Shown: positions 1 to 8,655 of the stretch, in pieces | Layout of the letters: the number at the start of each line of letters is the position of its first letter | Numbering within the stretch: position 1 is the first letter of the stretch | From: Myxococcota bacterium | Lineage (GTDB): Bacteria > Myxococcota_A > UBA9042 > DTJE01 | Direction of reading: 5' to 3' | NCBI GenBank assembly: GCA_017994695.1 | Contig: JAGOKF010000024.1 | Coordinates: 1-45,247 of the forward strand | DNA length: 45,247 nucleotides | The notes under the pieces: generated by a model | Database searches by the model: none | What the model was told of the DNA's origin: nothing | What the model saw: only the letters and a program-made list of their open reading frames with translations | Program-made: the position numbers and the translations under genes

Positions 1-418
1 CCTACGGGTCCGGTGTCCGGGCTACGCCCGTCCACCTCCCCCTCCGGGGCACGGCGGACAAGGGACCGCGGGGGTGGTCCCTAATTCGTGGCAATCGGGT
101 GGTCCCTTCCTCGTGGCAATTGACAGGAACGGGGAGCTTGAAAATGCCGCCGAAGCGCTGGATGAAGGGCACGGACCCCGGCTCGCCGCGCACACCGGCT
201 CCGCAGGCACGCCTGCGCATCCACGCGAATCCAAGGACCTCAGGAACGCGGACCCTGTCTCGGAGAGAAAGGCCCCGTCCATGCCGAGCAGGCAGGAGAC
301 CTCCGGGGGCAAGGCCGGGACCCCCTGGCGGGAGCGGGCTGCGGGCCTGATCGGGTCCACCAGGAGCGCCGCGGTGTCCCCCGCACGGCGGGCATCGGGG
401 CATCGGCCGGCCGGTGCG
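1..418. other. Left-edge non-coding stretch
   Basis: I see no convincing gene here. Open frames exist on both strands but have no ribosome-binding site, recognisable domain or signal peptide, and look like by-products of high G+C. The only clear structure is the pair of direct repeats at 73-120, followed at once by TTGACA (119-124 region). The stretch lies downstream of the stop codon of the TamB-like gene, so it is the 3' flank of that operon. Confidence 0.6.
73..120. repeat. Two 23-bp direct repeats, possible IS terminal sites
   Basis: Units 73-95 and 98-120 begin GGTGGTCCCT and end TCGTGGCAAT. They differ at three central bases and repeat with a 25-bp period. TTGACA follows immediately. 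From memory, IS21-family ends carry several short repeated transposase sites of the TGGTCCC...TGGCA type, so this may be an element end or remnant whose body lies left of the window. No transposase gene is visible, so that reading is a guess; the repeat itself is directly seen. Confidence 0.45.
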
Positions 419-3400
419 TCAGCGGGCGGGCGGTTCGGGGATCGCCTCCAGGCGGAATTCGGCCCGGCGGTTCCGGACCCTCGCCTCCTCGGTGCCCGAC
501 GGGTCCGCGGGCCGTCCGTCCCCCAGGCCCACCGTGGCCGCCCCCCGGCCGGGCACCCCCGCCGCCGCCAGGGCCGCCCGGGCCGCCGCGGCCCGCCGGA
601 CCGAAACCCGCAGCCGGGCCTCGGGCGTGCCCAGGTCGTCCGAGTGGCCCTCCACCGCCACCCGCACGCCGGGGACCTCCCGCAGCAGGGCCCCGGCCAC
701 CCGCAGGGCCGCCCGGGAGGCCGCATCCAGCACCGCCGCGCCCGGCTCGAAGAGCGCGGTCCGGATGCGCCCGCCCAGGGCCTCCAGGCGCGGGGGCGCC
801 ACGTCCGGGGCGCCGTCCTCGTCCTGGAAGCCGTTGAAGGTCTCAGCCGCGTCCGGGGCCGCGTCGGTCGCGTCCGGCACGCCGTCCCCGTCGTTGTCCG
901 GGTCCGGGCACCCGTCGTCGTCCCGCCAGCCGTCTTGGTCCTCGGGCCGGTCCGGGCACAGGTCGAAGGGGTCCTCGATGCCGTCCCCGTCGGTGTCCGG
1001 TCGCTCGCCCCGGGCGACCAGGCCCCAGCCCTCCTCCGGGGGCGGCGGCGGCTTCGGCCCCCCGAAGTGCGTCGTGAAGAAGACGCCCAGGCCCCCCTCG
1101 CCGCGATCGCCGAAGGTCGTGTCCAGGGTCCAGTTCCGGTCCACCCGGTACTCCACGTGCCCCTGGACCCGGTTCGTGTCCGGCGGCGCGTTGGCGTGGT
1201 ACAGGGTCTCCACGTAGATCTGCCGCGTGATCTGCTTTCCCACCGTGATGATGGGCTGCTTCACGTTCTTCCCGAAACCCAGGCCCACCTTGTCCACGCC
1301 CAGGCGGTCGAAGAGCTGCCGCTTCAGGGACGGGTTGTGGAACCGCTCCACCAGCGCCGTGGCCTGGCGGCGCACCTCGCCGTTCTTGTCGTCCACCGCG
1401 TCGGCCCGGCCCATGATCAGCAGCGTCAGCAACTGGTACTCGGGCAGGGGCGGTACCGACGCCAGCACCAGTTCCGGCCGCCGCACCGGTCCCTGCACCT
1501 TCACCAGGACGTCCGTGCCCACGGACCGCCCCCGGGCCACCAGTTCGAGGATCGGCTCCAGGGGCAGCGCCACCGGCGGCTGGTCGGGATCCCCCAGGGC
1601 CGCCGCCCCGCCCTGGCCCCCCGCGGCCTCGGCCCGTCGCAGCAGGTGTCCCTCGGCCAGCGTGAAGCGCCCCTCCTTCACCTCGAAGCGGTTTCCGAAT
1701 AGCCGGAAGCGGCCGCCCTTCGCGACCTCCAGGCCGCCGTCCACCCGCACGACGGGCCCCCGGCGGTCCAGCACCATGCGCCCGCCCACCTGCAGGTCCA
1801 CGCCCTCGCCGTGGACCCGGGCGGCCGGGTCCAGCAGGACGTCCAGCACCAGGTGCCCGGCCCCCGCCAGCCAGCCGCCGCCCGACTCGTGCCCCAGCCA
1901 GTCCACCACGCGCACGGACGGGTTCACCGGAATGCCCCGGACCCTGGGCAGGGACTCCTTCGTGAACCGCACGTCCGCCGAGGCCACGGACACCGAGACG
2001 GCCGCGTCCCCCGGACGGGCCCTCGCCTCGACCCGGGCCTCCCCCTTCACGACGGACACCGGGAGGCCCGGCTGCACCAGCGGGAACTCCTCGGCCTTCG
2101 CCTGGAGGGCCGCCTCCAGGCGCCAGTCGCCCCAGAGCCCCTTCGCGGGGTCGGCGTCCCCGGGGGTGGCCCGCCAGCGCAGGTCGGCGGAGGCCTCCAG
2201 CAGGCCGGGCCCGCTTCGGGCCGCCAGGCGCGTCACCCGCAGGCGGTCCCCCTCCAGCGCCACCTCCAGGTCCAGCGTCTCCAGGCGCCGGTTCAGGGGC
2301 AGCAGGGTGGCCTTTCCCCCCCCCAGGCGCAGGCTCCCCGCCAGGGCCGGGGATCCCACGGTGCCCGCCGCTTCGACGCGCCCCCGCAGGATGCCCTCGG
2401 GCCGATCCAGCCAGGAAGCCAGGAAGGGCGCTGCCAGAGGCAGCGGCAGGGCCAGGTCCAGGGACCCGGCCAGCGCCGCCGGTTCCAGCCGCGCGCCCGA
2501 CCGCCGGGCCGCCACCAGGGGCAGGTCCACGGCCAGGGCCGCCCGGGCCAGCCCCTCCCCCAGGTCGAAGGAGAGCGACTGTCGAATGGGCCCCATGTCC
2601 AGGCGCGCCGCCACCGGCACCGGCGCCCCGTCCCGGGCCCGGTACGTCCCCGCCAGCGTCCCCGCCAGCTCGAAGCCGTCCAGCGTGCCCTGCCCCTGGA
2701 GGGCCACGTCCACCTCGAAGTCGGCCCCGGCCGGCGCCCGCCACAGGGGCCGCAGGCGCTTCGCGGTGAGGCCCTTCGCGGCCAGGGACACCGCGTGGTG
2801 CCCCGCGTCCTTCCAGGCCACCGTGCCGGCCCTCAGGTCCACCGCCAGCGGCAGCGTCAGGTCCATCGTCGCCACCGGGTCGGCCTCGTCCCCCCAGCGG
2901 ACCATCACCGTCGCAGCGTCCCCCCGCTGCGCCCAGGACAGGTGCAGGGCCCCGGCCGCCTCGCCCCGCCAGGCCAGGCCGGCAACGTCCAGCACCAGGT
3001 CCAGGTCCGGCCGCGCCGCATCCCCCGCCAGCCACGCCGAGCCGGTCACGGTGCCGGCCAGGGCCAGGACCGGAAAGGCTCCGGTCAGCCGCGCCAGGTC
3101 CAGGCGCCGCAGATCGACCTGCCCCTCCAGGGCCCCGGGGCCCCAGGACAGCCGGTTCGCCTTCACGTCCAGCGCGACGTCGGCCCGCAGGCGCGCCGAG
3201 GCGTCGGCCACCGGCCCCTCCAGCGCCACCGACACGTCGGCCACCTTCGCCCCGACCGCCCGGGCGACCCGCACCTCCAGGCGGCCCAGGGGCAGGCCCC
3301 CGAAGGAGGCGTCCTCGCTCCGCACGACCACCAGGCGGTCCGCGCCCCGGCCGGCCGCCGCCACCAGCACCCGCACCCTCGCCAGGCCCTTCAGCCCCCG

Positions 3401-3646
3401 GAGGGAGGGGATGCCCGCCACGAGGCCGTCCAGGCCCGTCCGCCACTCCACTTCCACGTCCGGGGAGGCCTCCAGGGCCTGCCAGGGGTCCCGGGGCAGC
3501 CCGGTCGGCGGCCGAGCGGCGGCCGACGCTCCCTGGACCGTCACCTCCGCGGTCGGTCCCTGCGCCTCGGGAAGGACCTGGGCGGTGGCCGGCACCGCCG
3601 CCAGCACCGCCAGCACCGCCCACATCGCCGCCCTCGCCCGACCCAT
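419..3646 (-). CDS. TamB-like protein fused to TSP3 repeats and an OmpA domain
   Basis: This is a 1075-aa envelope protein with an N-terminal signal peptide (hydrophobic stretch, then PATAQ). A long stretch rich in beta strands follows. The TamB C-terminal (DUF490) region lies at about 735-870 and contains LLTLLIMGRADAV and GFGKNVKQPIITVGK. TamB family proteins form a periplasm-spanning beta-taco that works with an Omp85 partner and in lipid transport to the outer membrane. After a Pro run come Asp-rich TSP3 units (about 883-945, DTDGDGIEDPFDLCP) and an OmpA peptidoglycan-binding domain (about 955-1070). The OmpA domain keeps the key Asp in GHSDDLG and Arg in RVRNRRAEF. The start at 3646 follows GAGGCGGGCG and lies 11 bp after the stop of the upstream Omp85 gene. 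Larger in-frame extensions upstream overlap that gene and are not real. TamB activity is inferred; the domain order is read from sequence. Confidence 0.88.
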   Translation of the reverse strand: MGRARAAMWAVLAVLAAVPATAQVLPEAQGPTAEVTVQGASAAARPPTGLPRDPWQALEASPDVEVEWRTGLDGLVAGIPSLRGLKGLARVRVLVAAAGRGADRLVVVRSEDASFGGLPLGRLEVRVARAVGAKVADVSVALEGPVADASARLRADVALDVKANRLSWGPGALEGQVDLRRLDLARLTGAFPVLALAGTVTGSAWLAGDAARPDLDLVLDVAGLAWRGEAAGALHLSWAQRGDAATVMVRWGDEADPVATMDLTLPLAVDLRAGTVAWKDAGHHAVSLAAKGLTAKRLRPLWRAPAGADFEVDVALQGQGTLDGFELAGTLAGTYRARDGAPVPVAARLDMGPIRQSLSFDLGEGLARAALAVDLPLVAARRSGARLEPAALAGSLDLALPLPLAAPFLASWLDRPEGILRGRVEAAGTVGSPALAGSLRLGGGKATLLPLNRRLETLDLEVALEGDRLRVTRLAARSGPGLLEASADLRWRATPGDADPAKGLWGDWRLEAALQAKAEEFPLVQPGLPVSVVKGEARVEARARPGDAAVSVSVASADVRFTKESLPRVRGIPVNPSVRVVDWLGHESGGGWLAGAGHLVLDVLLDPAARVHGEGVDLQVGGRMVLDRRGPVVRVDGGLEVAKGGRFRLFGNRFEVKEGRFTLAEGHLLRRAEAAGGQGGAAALGDPDQPPVALPLEPILELVARGRSVGTDVLVKVQGPVRRPELVLASVPPLPEYQLLTLLIMGRADAVDDKNGEVRRQATALVERFHNPSLKRQLFDRLGVDKVGLGFGKNVKQPIITVGKQITRQIYVETLYHANAPPDTNRVQGHVEYRVDRNWTLDTTFGDRGEGGLGVFFTTHFGGPKPPPPPEEGWGLVARGERPDTDGDGIEDPFDLCPDRPEDQDGWRDDDGCPDPDNDGDGVPDATDAAPDAAETFNGFQDEDGAPDVAPPRLEALGGRIRTALFEPGAAVLDAASRAALRVAGALLREVPGVRVAVEGHSDDLGTPEARLRVSVRRAAAARAALAAAGVPGRGAATVGLGDGRPADPSGTEEARVRNRRAEFRLEAIPEPPAR

Positions 3647-3657
3647 CGCCCGCCTCG

Positions 3658-5627
3658 TCAGAAGGCCTCTCCCAGGCCGAAGTGCACGGCCCAGAAGGGC
3701 TCCTCGGGGTATTCCCCCGTGTCGTTCAGGTGGAAACCCACGTCCAGCCGCACCAGGCCCAGGGGGCTGTCGTAGCGCAACCCCGGCCCCGCGGCGTAGT
3801 TCCACTTCGCCGGCTGGAAGGAGTGCTCGGCCGCCTGCACGTCGCCCATGTCCAGGAAGCCCACCAGCGACAGGGGCCCCCACAGGCGGAAGCGCATCTC
3901 GAAGTTCGCCTCCACCATCGAGTCGCCGCCCACCGGGATGCTCTTCTTCTCCCCCGTGTCCGGGTCCGTCTCCTCCAGGCGCGGCGACAGGCGCCTCGCC
4001 CCCCAGCCCCGGACGGTGTTCGCGCCGCCCAGGTAGAAGCGCTGGCTGATGGGCGCTCCCGGGTGCCGCCAGTAGGGCAGGATCATCCCCGCCTGCACGC
4101 GCCCCGCGAACTGCAGCCAGGAGGCGGCCTTCAGGTACCCGCGCATCCCGAGCAGGATCTTGTGGTAGTCGTAGGTGCCGCCCAGGATGCCGCCCGCCAG
4201 GTCGTACACGAAGTCCAGCACGATGCCGTTCTTCGGGTTCACGATGGCGTCGGTCAGGTAGGCCTCCATGCGCAGTTCCAGGAACGACAGGAAGTAGGGG
4301 TCCCGGAAGTCCCGTCCCAGCAGGGACTTGCGCGCGTCCAGCGTGGGGCTGACGTGGAAGAAGTCCACATAGTGGGCGTTGTAGTTCAGGGACAGGTGCA
4401 CCCTTCCCTCGAACCAGCGCGCCAGGCCCGCCCGCCCCTTCACCGCCCAGTACTGGTAGCCCTCCTGCAGATTCATTTCGAAGGCCGGCGTGATGGCCCA
4501 GACCAGCTGGTCCTCCAGGAAGCCCTTCTTCGACAGCGTCGGCACGACCGCCACCACGGGCCCGTGCAGGTACCAGTCCCAGGGGTTCGGCAGCTCGGCC
4601 CACCCGCCCACCAGCTTCAGGTCCAGGCGCGTCAGGTTGTGGAAGAGGTTCCCGTGGGCGTAGTCGAGACTGGCCTGCTGCTGCCAGCGGGCGGTCTCGA
4701 TGGGATCTGCACGCCGGCCCGGACGCTCTGGGGATCCGCCTCGCTGACCCGCACGACCACGTCCACCAGACCGTCCGTCACCGCCTCGGCCGGCTGGGCC
4801 GACACCCACCGGAAGACCTGCAGGGACTTGGCGGCCTGCTCCACCTGCTGCACCAGGGCCGGCGACCACCGCTCGCCCAGGGCGAACCGCACCTCCTTCT
4901 GCACCAGCCGGTCGGGCACCCCCTCAAGCCCCTCGAAGACCAAGCGCCCCACCCGGGCCTCTGGCCCCGGGTCCACCTCGAAGGACACGTCGGCCAGCAG
5001 CGCCGCCTCGTGGACCTCGGCCCCCCCCGACACCTTCGCCAGCGGGCGTCCCCGCACCAGCAGTTCCTGGCGCATGCGCCCCATGGACTCGTTCACGCGG
5101 CCCACCTCGAAGGGCCCACCCTCCTGCAGCGTCGCCTCGGCCTCCACCGCGGCCCGCACCGCGTCCGGCACGTCGCAGTCGGCCGGCCAGGCCACCTTCA
5201 GGGTCCGCACCCGCGCCTGCTGGCCCTCCTCGACGCGGATGACCAGGTTCGCCCTCTTCTTCTTCGCGTCCACCTTCGCGTCCACGCCCAGCACCCGGGC
5301 CTGGTACCAGCCGTGGGCCCGGTACAGGGCCTCCAGGCGCCGGACGTCCACGCCGGTCAGGGCCTCGTCGTAGGGGTAGTTCGGGGTGAAGGGGACCCAG
5401 GACGTCTCGCCGGCGAAGAGGTGGTCCAGGACCTTCTTCTTCGGGAAGGCCTTCACGCCCTCCAGGCGGACCTCGCGGATCCGGACGCCGCCGCCCACCA
5501 GGACCGGGGCCTTCACGCAGCCGGGGACGGCGGCGCCCGCCACCACGCAGACCAGCGTGCAGGCCAGGGCCCTCGCCGCGGACCGCGGCCTGATGCCGTG
5601 CAGCCTGCCGGGGCGGCCGTGCCGCAT
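3658..5627 (-). CDS. TamA/BamA-like Omp85 protein, apparent frameshift at about 4702
   Basis: Outer-membrane Omp85 barrel with periplasmic POTRA domains. The N-terminal part (5627 to about 4705) starts MRHGRPGRLHG and has a signal peptide ending AAVPGC. It then carries POTRA-like repeats (VRIREVRLEGVKAF; ARVGRLVFEGLEGV) and reaches VRAGVQI. The barrel (ETARWQQQASLDYAHGNLF, then YLGGANTVRGWG near the end) lies in another frame, stopping at 3658-3660. The two halves meet at a GGG run on the + strand (4702-4704). Adding one base there gives QIPIETARW and a single frame of about 656 aa, a normal TamA/BamA size. The start is well supported by GAGGGGAG five bases upstream. It forms an operon with the TamB-like gene downstream, the classic tamA-tamB pairing. 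The lesion is either a one-base sequence error or a real mutation. Confidence 0.85.
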
Positions 5628-6132
5628 CCACTCCCCTCGCCCGGATCCGAATCGCCGTGGACCCATTCTACACCCGACGGACGCGGAGCCAAGCCATGGA
5701 CGGAGGCGACGAGAGGCCTGGATCCGCGGTGGTCGTGGCCGCAGCCGCACGATCTGGGCAGGCGCGTTGCCCGCTGGGGGGAGGCGAACAACGCGGCGCG
5801 GTCGGAGTCCGGCCATCGGGGGTCGACGCCCCCGGGCTTCGAGCCGACCTCTGGCGATGGGCCTGGGGCGGTCGTGAGGCCTGGCCCTCGAACCGATCGC
5901 CCCGGATCCGAACCGGGATCGGAACGCCGGGAAACGCCGGGTTCCCTGGACGCTGGAAGTCCTACGGAGGATGACGCGGGACGAAGCGAGCGGACCAATG
6001 AGTTCCCCGATTTCTTCGTGGGCCAGCGACCGGCGGGTTTGACAGGCCTTCTCCCGGGTAGGACACTCGGCTTGTACCCACGGCGTTCCCGCGGACGTGC
6101 CGACCCGCCGTTCCCCTGGAAGGAGGTGCCTC
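5628..6132. other. Divergent intergenic region, 505 bp
   Basis: This separates the Omp85 gene (leftward) from the Cys-rich lipoprotein gene (rightward). No open frame here has a ribosome site or recognisable content. It must hold promoters for both genes. The only candidate I can point to is the rightward TTGACA at 6039-6044. A short stretch around 5895-5945 has overlapping repeats (GATCCGAACCGGGATCGG; ACGCCGGG twice) of unknown meaning. Confidence 0.5.
6039..6067 (+). promoter_or_regulatory. Candidate sigma70 promoter for the lipoprotein at 6133
   Basis: TTGACA (6039-6044) is followed 17 bp later by GACACT (6062-6067), which matches the -10 consensus at three of six positions. The -35 is perfect and resembles the -35 boxes before the pgk-like and tRNA-Cys genes in this window. 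The transcript would have a leader of about 60 nt. Confidence 0.4.
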
Positions 6133-7464
6133 GTGTCCCGAAATCCCGCCGCACCTGGCCGATGGCGTCTTCTCCGGTGGTCCGGGGTCCTGGTCCTGGC
6201 AGGACCGGTCCTGGCCGGGGCCTGCGGGGATGGCGGAGGCACGCAACTCGCCTCGGTGCCCCTGACCGAGGGGGAGTTCGGCGCGATGCTGGCCGGCAGC
6301 ACCGGCGAACAACTGCTTCCTGTCGTCCAGCGGAACGGGACGGGCGACCCGGTGGCGGTGACCGGCGCCGTGTGGATGGACGCCGAGGGACGCAGCCTGG
6401 TGCTGGACCTGGACCCCGCCACGGGCCTGCCCCGGAAGATGGTCTTCGGGGACTTCCTGGTGATCTTCGCCAACTGGAACCCCGAGGGCACGGAGGCCGA
6501 CGTGGCCCGGATCTATGGGCCGACGGGATACCTGGAGATCTTCCGGGACCTCCCGCTCACCCGTCCCCTCCCGCCCCCGGAGGCCTGGTCCGGCCCTCCC
6601 GAAGCCCGGAAGTCCTCGGCGGCCACCTGCCTCCCGGACTGCCCCTCGAAGGAACGCACCGAGGCCGAGATGCTGAAGGTCGCGGGCCTGGGCCTCTCCA
6701 TCGCCTCCTGCGGCCTCGCGGGCCTGACCTCCTGGGGCGCGATGCTGCTGCCGTGCACCGGCGCGGTGGTCTCGGCGGCCAAGATGGCCACCCCCGAGGA
6801 GTCGTGGCTGAACGCGCCGCTGGAACGCGCGGCGAGCCTGCTGGGGGGCATCGACATCCTCCAGTGCCTGGGCGGCGACGTGTCCGGCTGCGTGTCCGCG
6901 GCGCTGGACCGGGCCAGCGGCGAGCGGGAGAAGGCGGCCCGGAGGGAGGAGGCCTACGAGGCCCTCGTGCAGGCCGCCCAGGACCGGCTGATGAACGGGG
7001 AGATCCCCTCGGGCTACCGTGAGGGGGATCCCCCGCCATGCATCGACCACTACGCCTGCACCCCGGGCCTGACGCTGAACTGCGTCGGGGGCGGCACGAA
7101 GACCTGCCGGGCCGACTGTTCCTGGGGAGACTGCCCCGGGAAGTCCGGCGGTGGCGGGTGCTCGGTCGCGGACGACGGCGACCAGGTCTGCGGGGGACTG
7201 GTCCGATCCGTCGAGTCGCAGTGCGCCGCCTCCGGCGGCCGGATCGTCGGCTGGATGAAGAGCAAGGCGGACTGCGTGCGGGCCTACGACTGCTGGCGCA
7301 ACGGCTGCCCCTGCCTGCTCTCGTGCGCCCTCCAGTGCGGCGACGACTCCGGCTGCACCCAGTCGTGCTTCTCCGACTCCGGCGCGAACCCCCAGGCCGA
7401 GGCCGCCGCCTGCGCATCCTGTGCGACGCCCGAGGTCTACGGACAGTGCCAGACCGGCGGATGA
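6133..7464 (+). CDS. Cys-rich predicted lipoprotein, unknown function
   Basis: 443 aa. The GTG start is set by a perfect AAGGAGG six bases upstream. The N-terminus is basic, then hydrophobic (GVLVLAGPVLAGAC), an imperfect lipobox with Cys acylation likely. An N-terminal section (about 35-150) without many Cys is followed by a region with a Gly/Ala-rich hydrophobic segment (GLGLSIASCGLAGLTSWG, about 185-215). The C-terminal 130 residues are rich in Cys (for example CIDHYACTPG and CPCLLSCALQCGDDSGC), suggesting a disulfide-bonded exported domain. I do not recognise the family. It points toward the lipase gene, with only three bases between the two convergent stop codons. The hydrophobic middle could be a membrane segment or a pore-forming hairpin, which is speculative. 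Confidence 0.85.
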   Translation: MSRNPAAPGRWRLLRWSGVLVLAGPVLAGACGDGGGTQLASVPLTEGEFGAMLAGSTGEQLLPVVQRNGTGDPVAVTGAVWMDAEGRSLVLDLDPATGLPRKMVFGDFLVIFANWNPEGTEADVARIYGPTGYLEIFRDLPLTRPLPPPEAWSGPPEARKSSAATCLPDCPSKERTEAEMLKVAGLGLSIASCGLAGLTSWGAMLLPCTGAVVSAAKMATPEESWLNAPLERAASLLGGIDILQCLGGDVSGCVSAALDRASGEREKAARREEAYEALVQAAQDRLMNGEIPSGYREGDPPPCIDHYACTPGLTLNCVGGGTKTCRADCSWGDCPGKSGGGGCSVADDGDQVCGGLVRSVESQCAASGGRIVGWMKSKADCVRAYDCWRNGCPCLLSCALQCGDDSGCTQSCFSDSGANPQAEAAACASCATPEVYGQCQTGG

Positions 7465-7467
7465 GGC

Positions 7468-8655
7468 CTACCGGGGACCGGGCCTGTCCGACCGGGACCG
7501 GCCCCGGACCCGGCAACCGATCCGCAGCAGGGCCAGGAGGATCCAGGCCGGGGGCCTCCCGTTGGCACCCTGGGCGCAGGCCCCGGCGGCCCTGGATCCG
7601 GAGCGGGTCTCCGGCGGGGATTCCCCGGAGGCATTGGGACCCGACCCGTCGTCCGGGTCCTCGATCGGCCGGGCGTCGAGGTCCCGTTCCGCCGGGCCGA
7701 TCCCGTCCACCGTCCCGTCCTCGGCCCCGGGCGGCGCCGGTTCCCGGACGTCCTGGACCGCCGGCAGTTCCTCGGGCATCCCTGCGTCCCGGACCTCCTC
7801 CCCTCCCGGATCGTCGGCGGCGTCGGGAGGCGACCCCTCCTCGGGGACTTCGGGCGGAGGCCGGCAGGCCTCGGGCAGGCACTCCCAGCCCGGGCCGTCG
7901 TCGTTGAGCCCGGTCCCTTCCAGCAGGGCCTCCCGGGTCCGGTCCCAGCACTCGTCGCAGAGGAAGATGCCCCCGTGCTCCACCCACGGCGTGTCCAGTT
8001 CGATGTTCCGGGCCCCCTGCAACTGTGACCCCGACGGGGGCACGATGATCTCGTCGTACTCGCTCCAGAGGCAGGTGTACCGGACGTCCCCGGGGGTCTC
8101 GTCGCAGGCGTTCAACGCTGCCAGGAACTCGTTGTTGCGCCAGGCTTCGTCCCGGCTCCCGATGCACATGTGCTTCGCCCCGCACGAGAACGGGTCCAGG
8201 CAGGCCACGGCCGTGCCGTGCATCGCCCCGGCCAGCGTGACCACCCGGCGCACCCGCCGGGCCCCGCAGAGGTCCGACTTCATCCAGGACAGCAGGTTCA
8301 GGCACCCCATGCTGTGGCAGACCACGTCCACCCGGTCGAACCCCGTCGCCGAGGTCAGTTCCCGGACCCAGCCCTCGATCTCCCCCACGTGCTCGTCGTT
8401 GCACCCCCGGACGTCCCGGAAGGAGGGGGTCCGGAGGTACTCCTCGGGCCACCCGTCCTGGCTGGCCCGCTTGAAGAAGTTGGCCCAGGTGGCATCCCCG
8501 GCTTGCGAAATGACGAAGTAGCCGTGGATGAACAGGATCGGGGTCCGGTCGTAGTCCCACTGGCCGGCCCGGACGGCCCCCGCCGGCATCAGGACCGCCA
8601 GCACCGCCGCGGGAATCCAAGCCGGAAGGCCCCTGGCCGAGGAGGCCGGCCTCAT
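7468..8655 (-). CDS. Secreted lipase-like alpha/beta hydrolase with MYXO-CTERM-like tail
   Basis: 395 aa. A signal peptide (ending AGAVRAGQ) is followed by an alpha/beta-hydrolase fold of the triacylglycerol-lipase/PGAP1 type. It shows the oxyanion-loop motif PILFIHGYF, the nucleophile elbow CHSMGC with Ser115, and several Cys that could form disulfides. A likely catalytic His lies in VEHGGIF. After about residue 265 comes a long Pro/Asp/Glu-rich linker. The end reads GACAQGANGRPPAWILLALL and then an Arg-rich tail, which matches the plan of MYXO-CTERM sorting signals: Cys, short hydrophobic helix, basic end. The protein is therefore probably processed and held at the cell surface. Its ATG overlaps the stop of the upstream repeat lipoprotein (ATGA at 8652-8655), so the two are translationally coupled. 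The substrate is unknown; esterase and amidase roles are alternatives. Confidence 0.85.
   Translation of the reverse strand: MRPASSARGLPAWIPAAVLAVLMPAGAVRAGQWDYDRTPILFIHGYFVISQAGDATWANFFKRASQDGWPEEYLRTPSFRDVRGCNDEHVGEIEGWVRELTSATGFDRVDVVCHSMGCLNLLSWMKSDLCGARRVRRVVTLAGAMHGTAVACLDPFSCGAKHMCIGSRDEAWRNNEFLAALNACDETPGDVRYTCLWSEYDEIIVPPSGSQLQGARNIELDTPWVEHGGIFLCDECWDRTREALLEGTGLNDDGPGWECLPEACRPPPEVPEEGSPPDAADDPGGEEVRDAGMPEELPAVQDVREPAPPGAEDGTVDGIGPAERDLDARPIEDPDDGSGPNASGESPPETRSGSRAAGACAQGANGRPPAWILLALLRIGCRVRGRSRSDRPGPR

Noticed and set aside
1811-3775. Long plus-strand open frames opposite the TamB gene
   Set aside because: They are by-products of high G+C third positions; no ribosome site, low-complexity Pro/Arg/Gln-rich translation, and a real gene lies on the other strand.
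3647-4603. N-terminal extension of the TamB-like frame
   Set aside because: It overlaps the Omp85 barrel in another frame; the signal peptide and ribosome site place the start at 3646.
5628-6491. N-terminal extension of the Omp85 frame
   Set aside because: Translation is random-looking; GAGGGGAG and a signal peptide set the start at 5627, and it would overlap the divergent lipoprotein gene.
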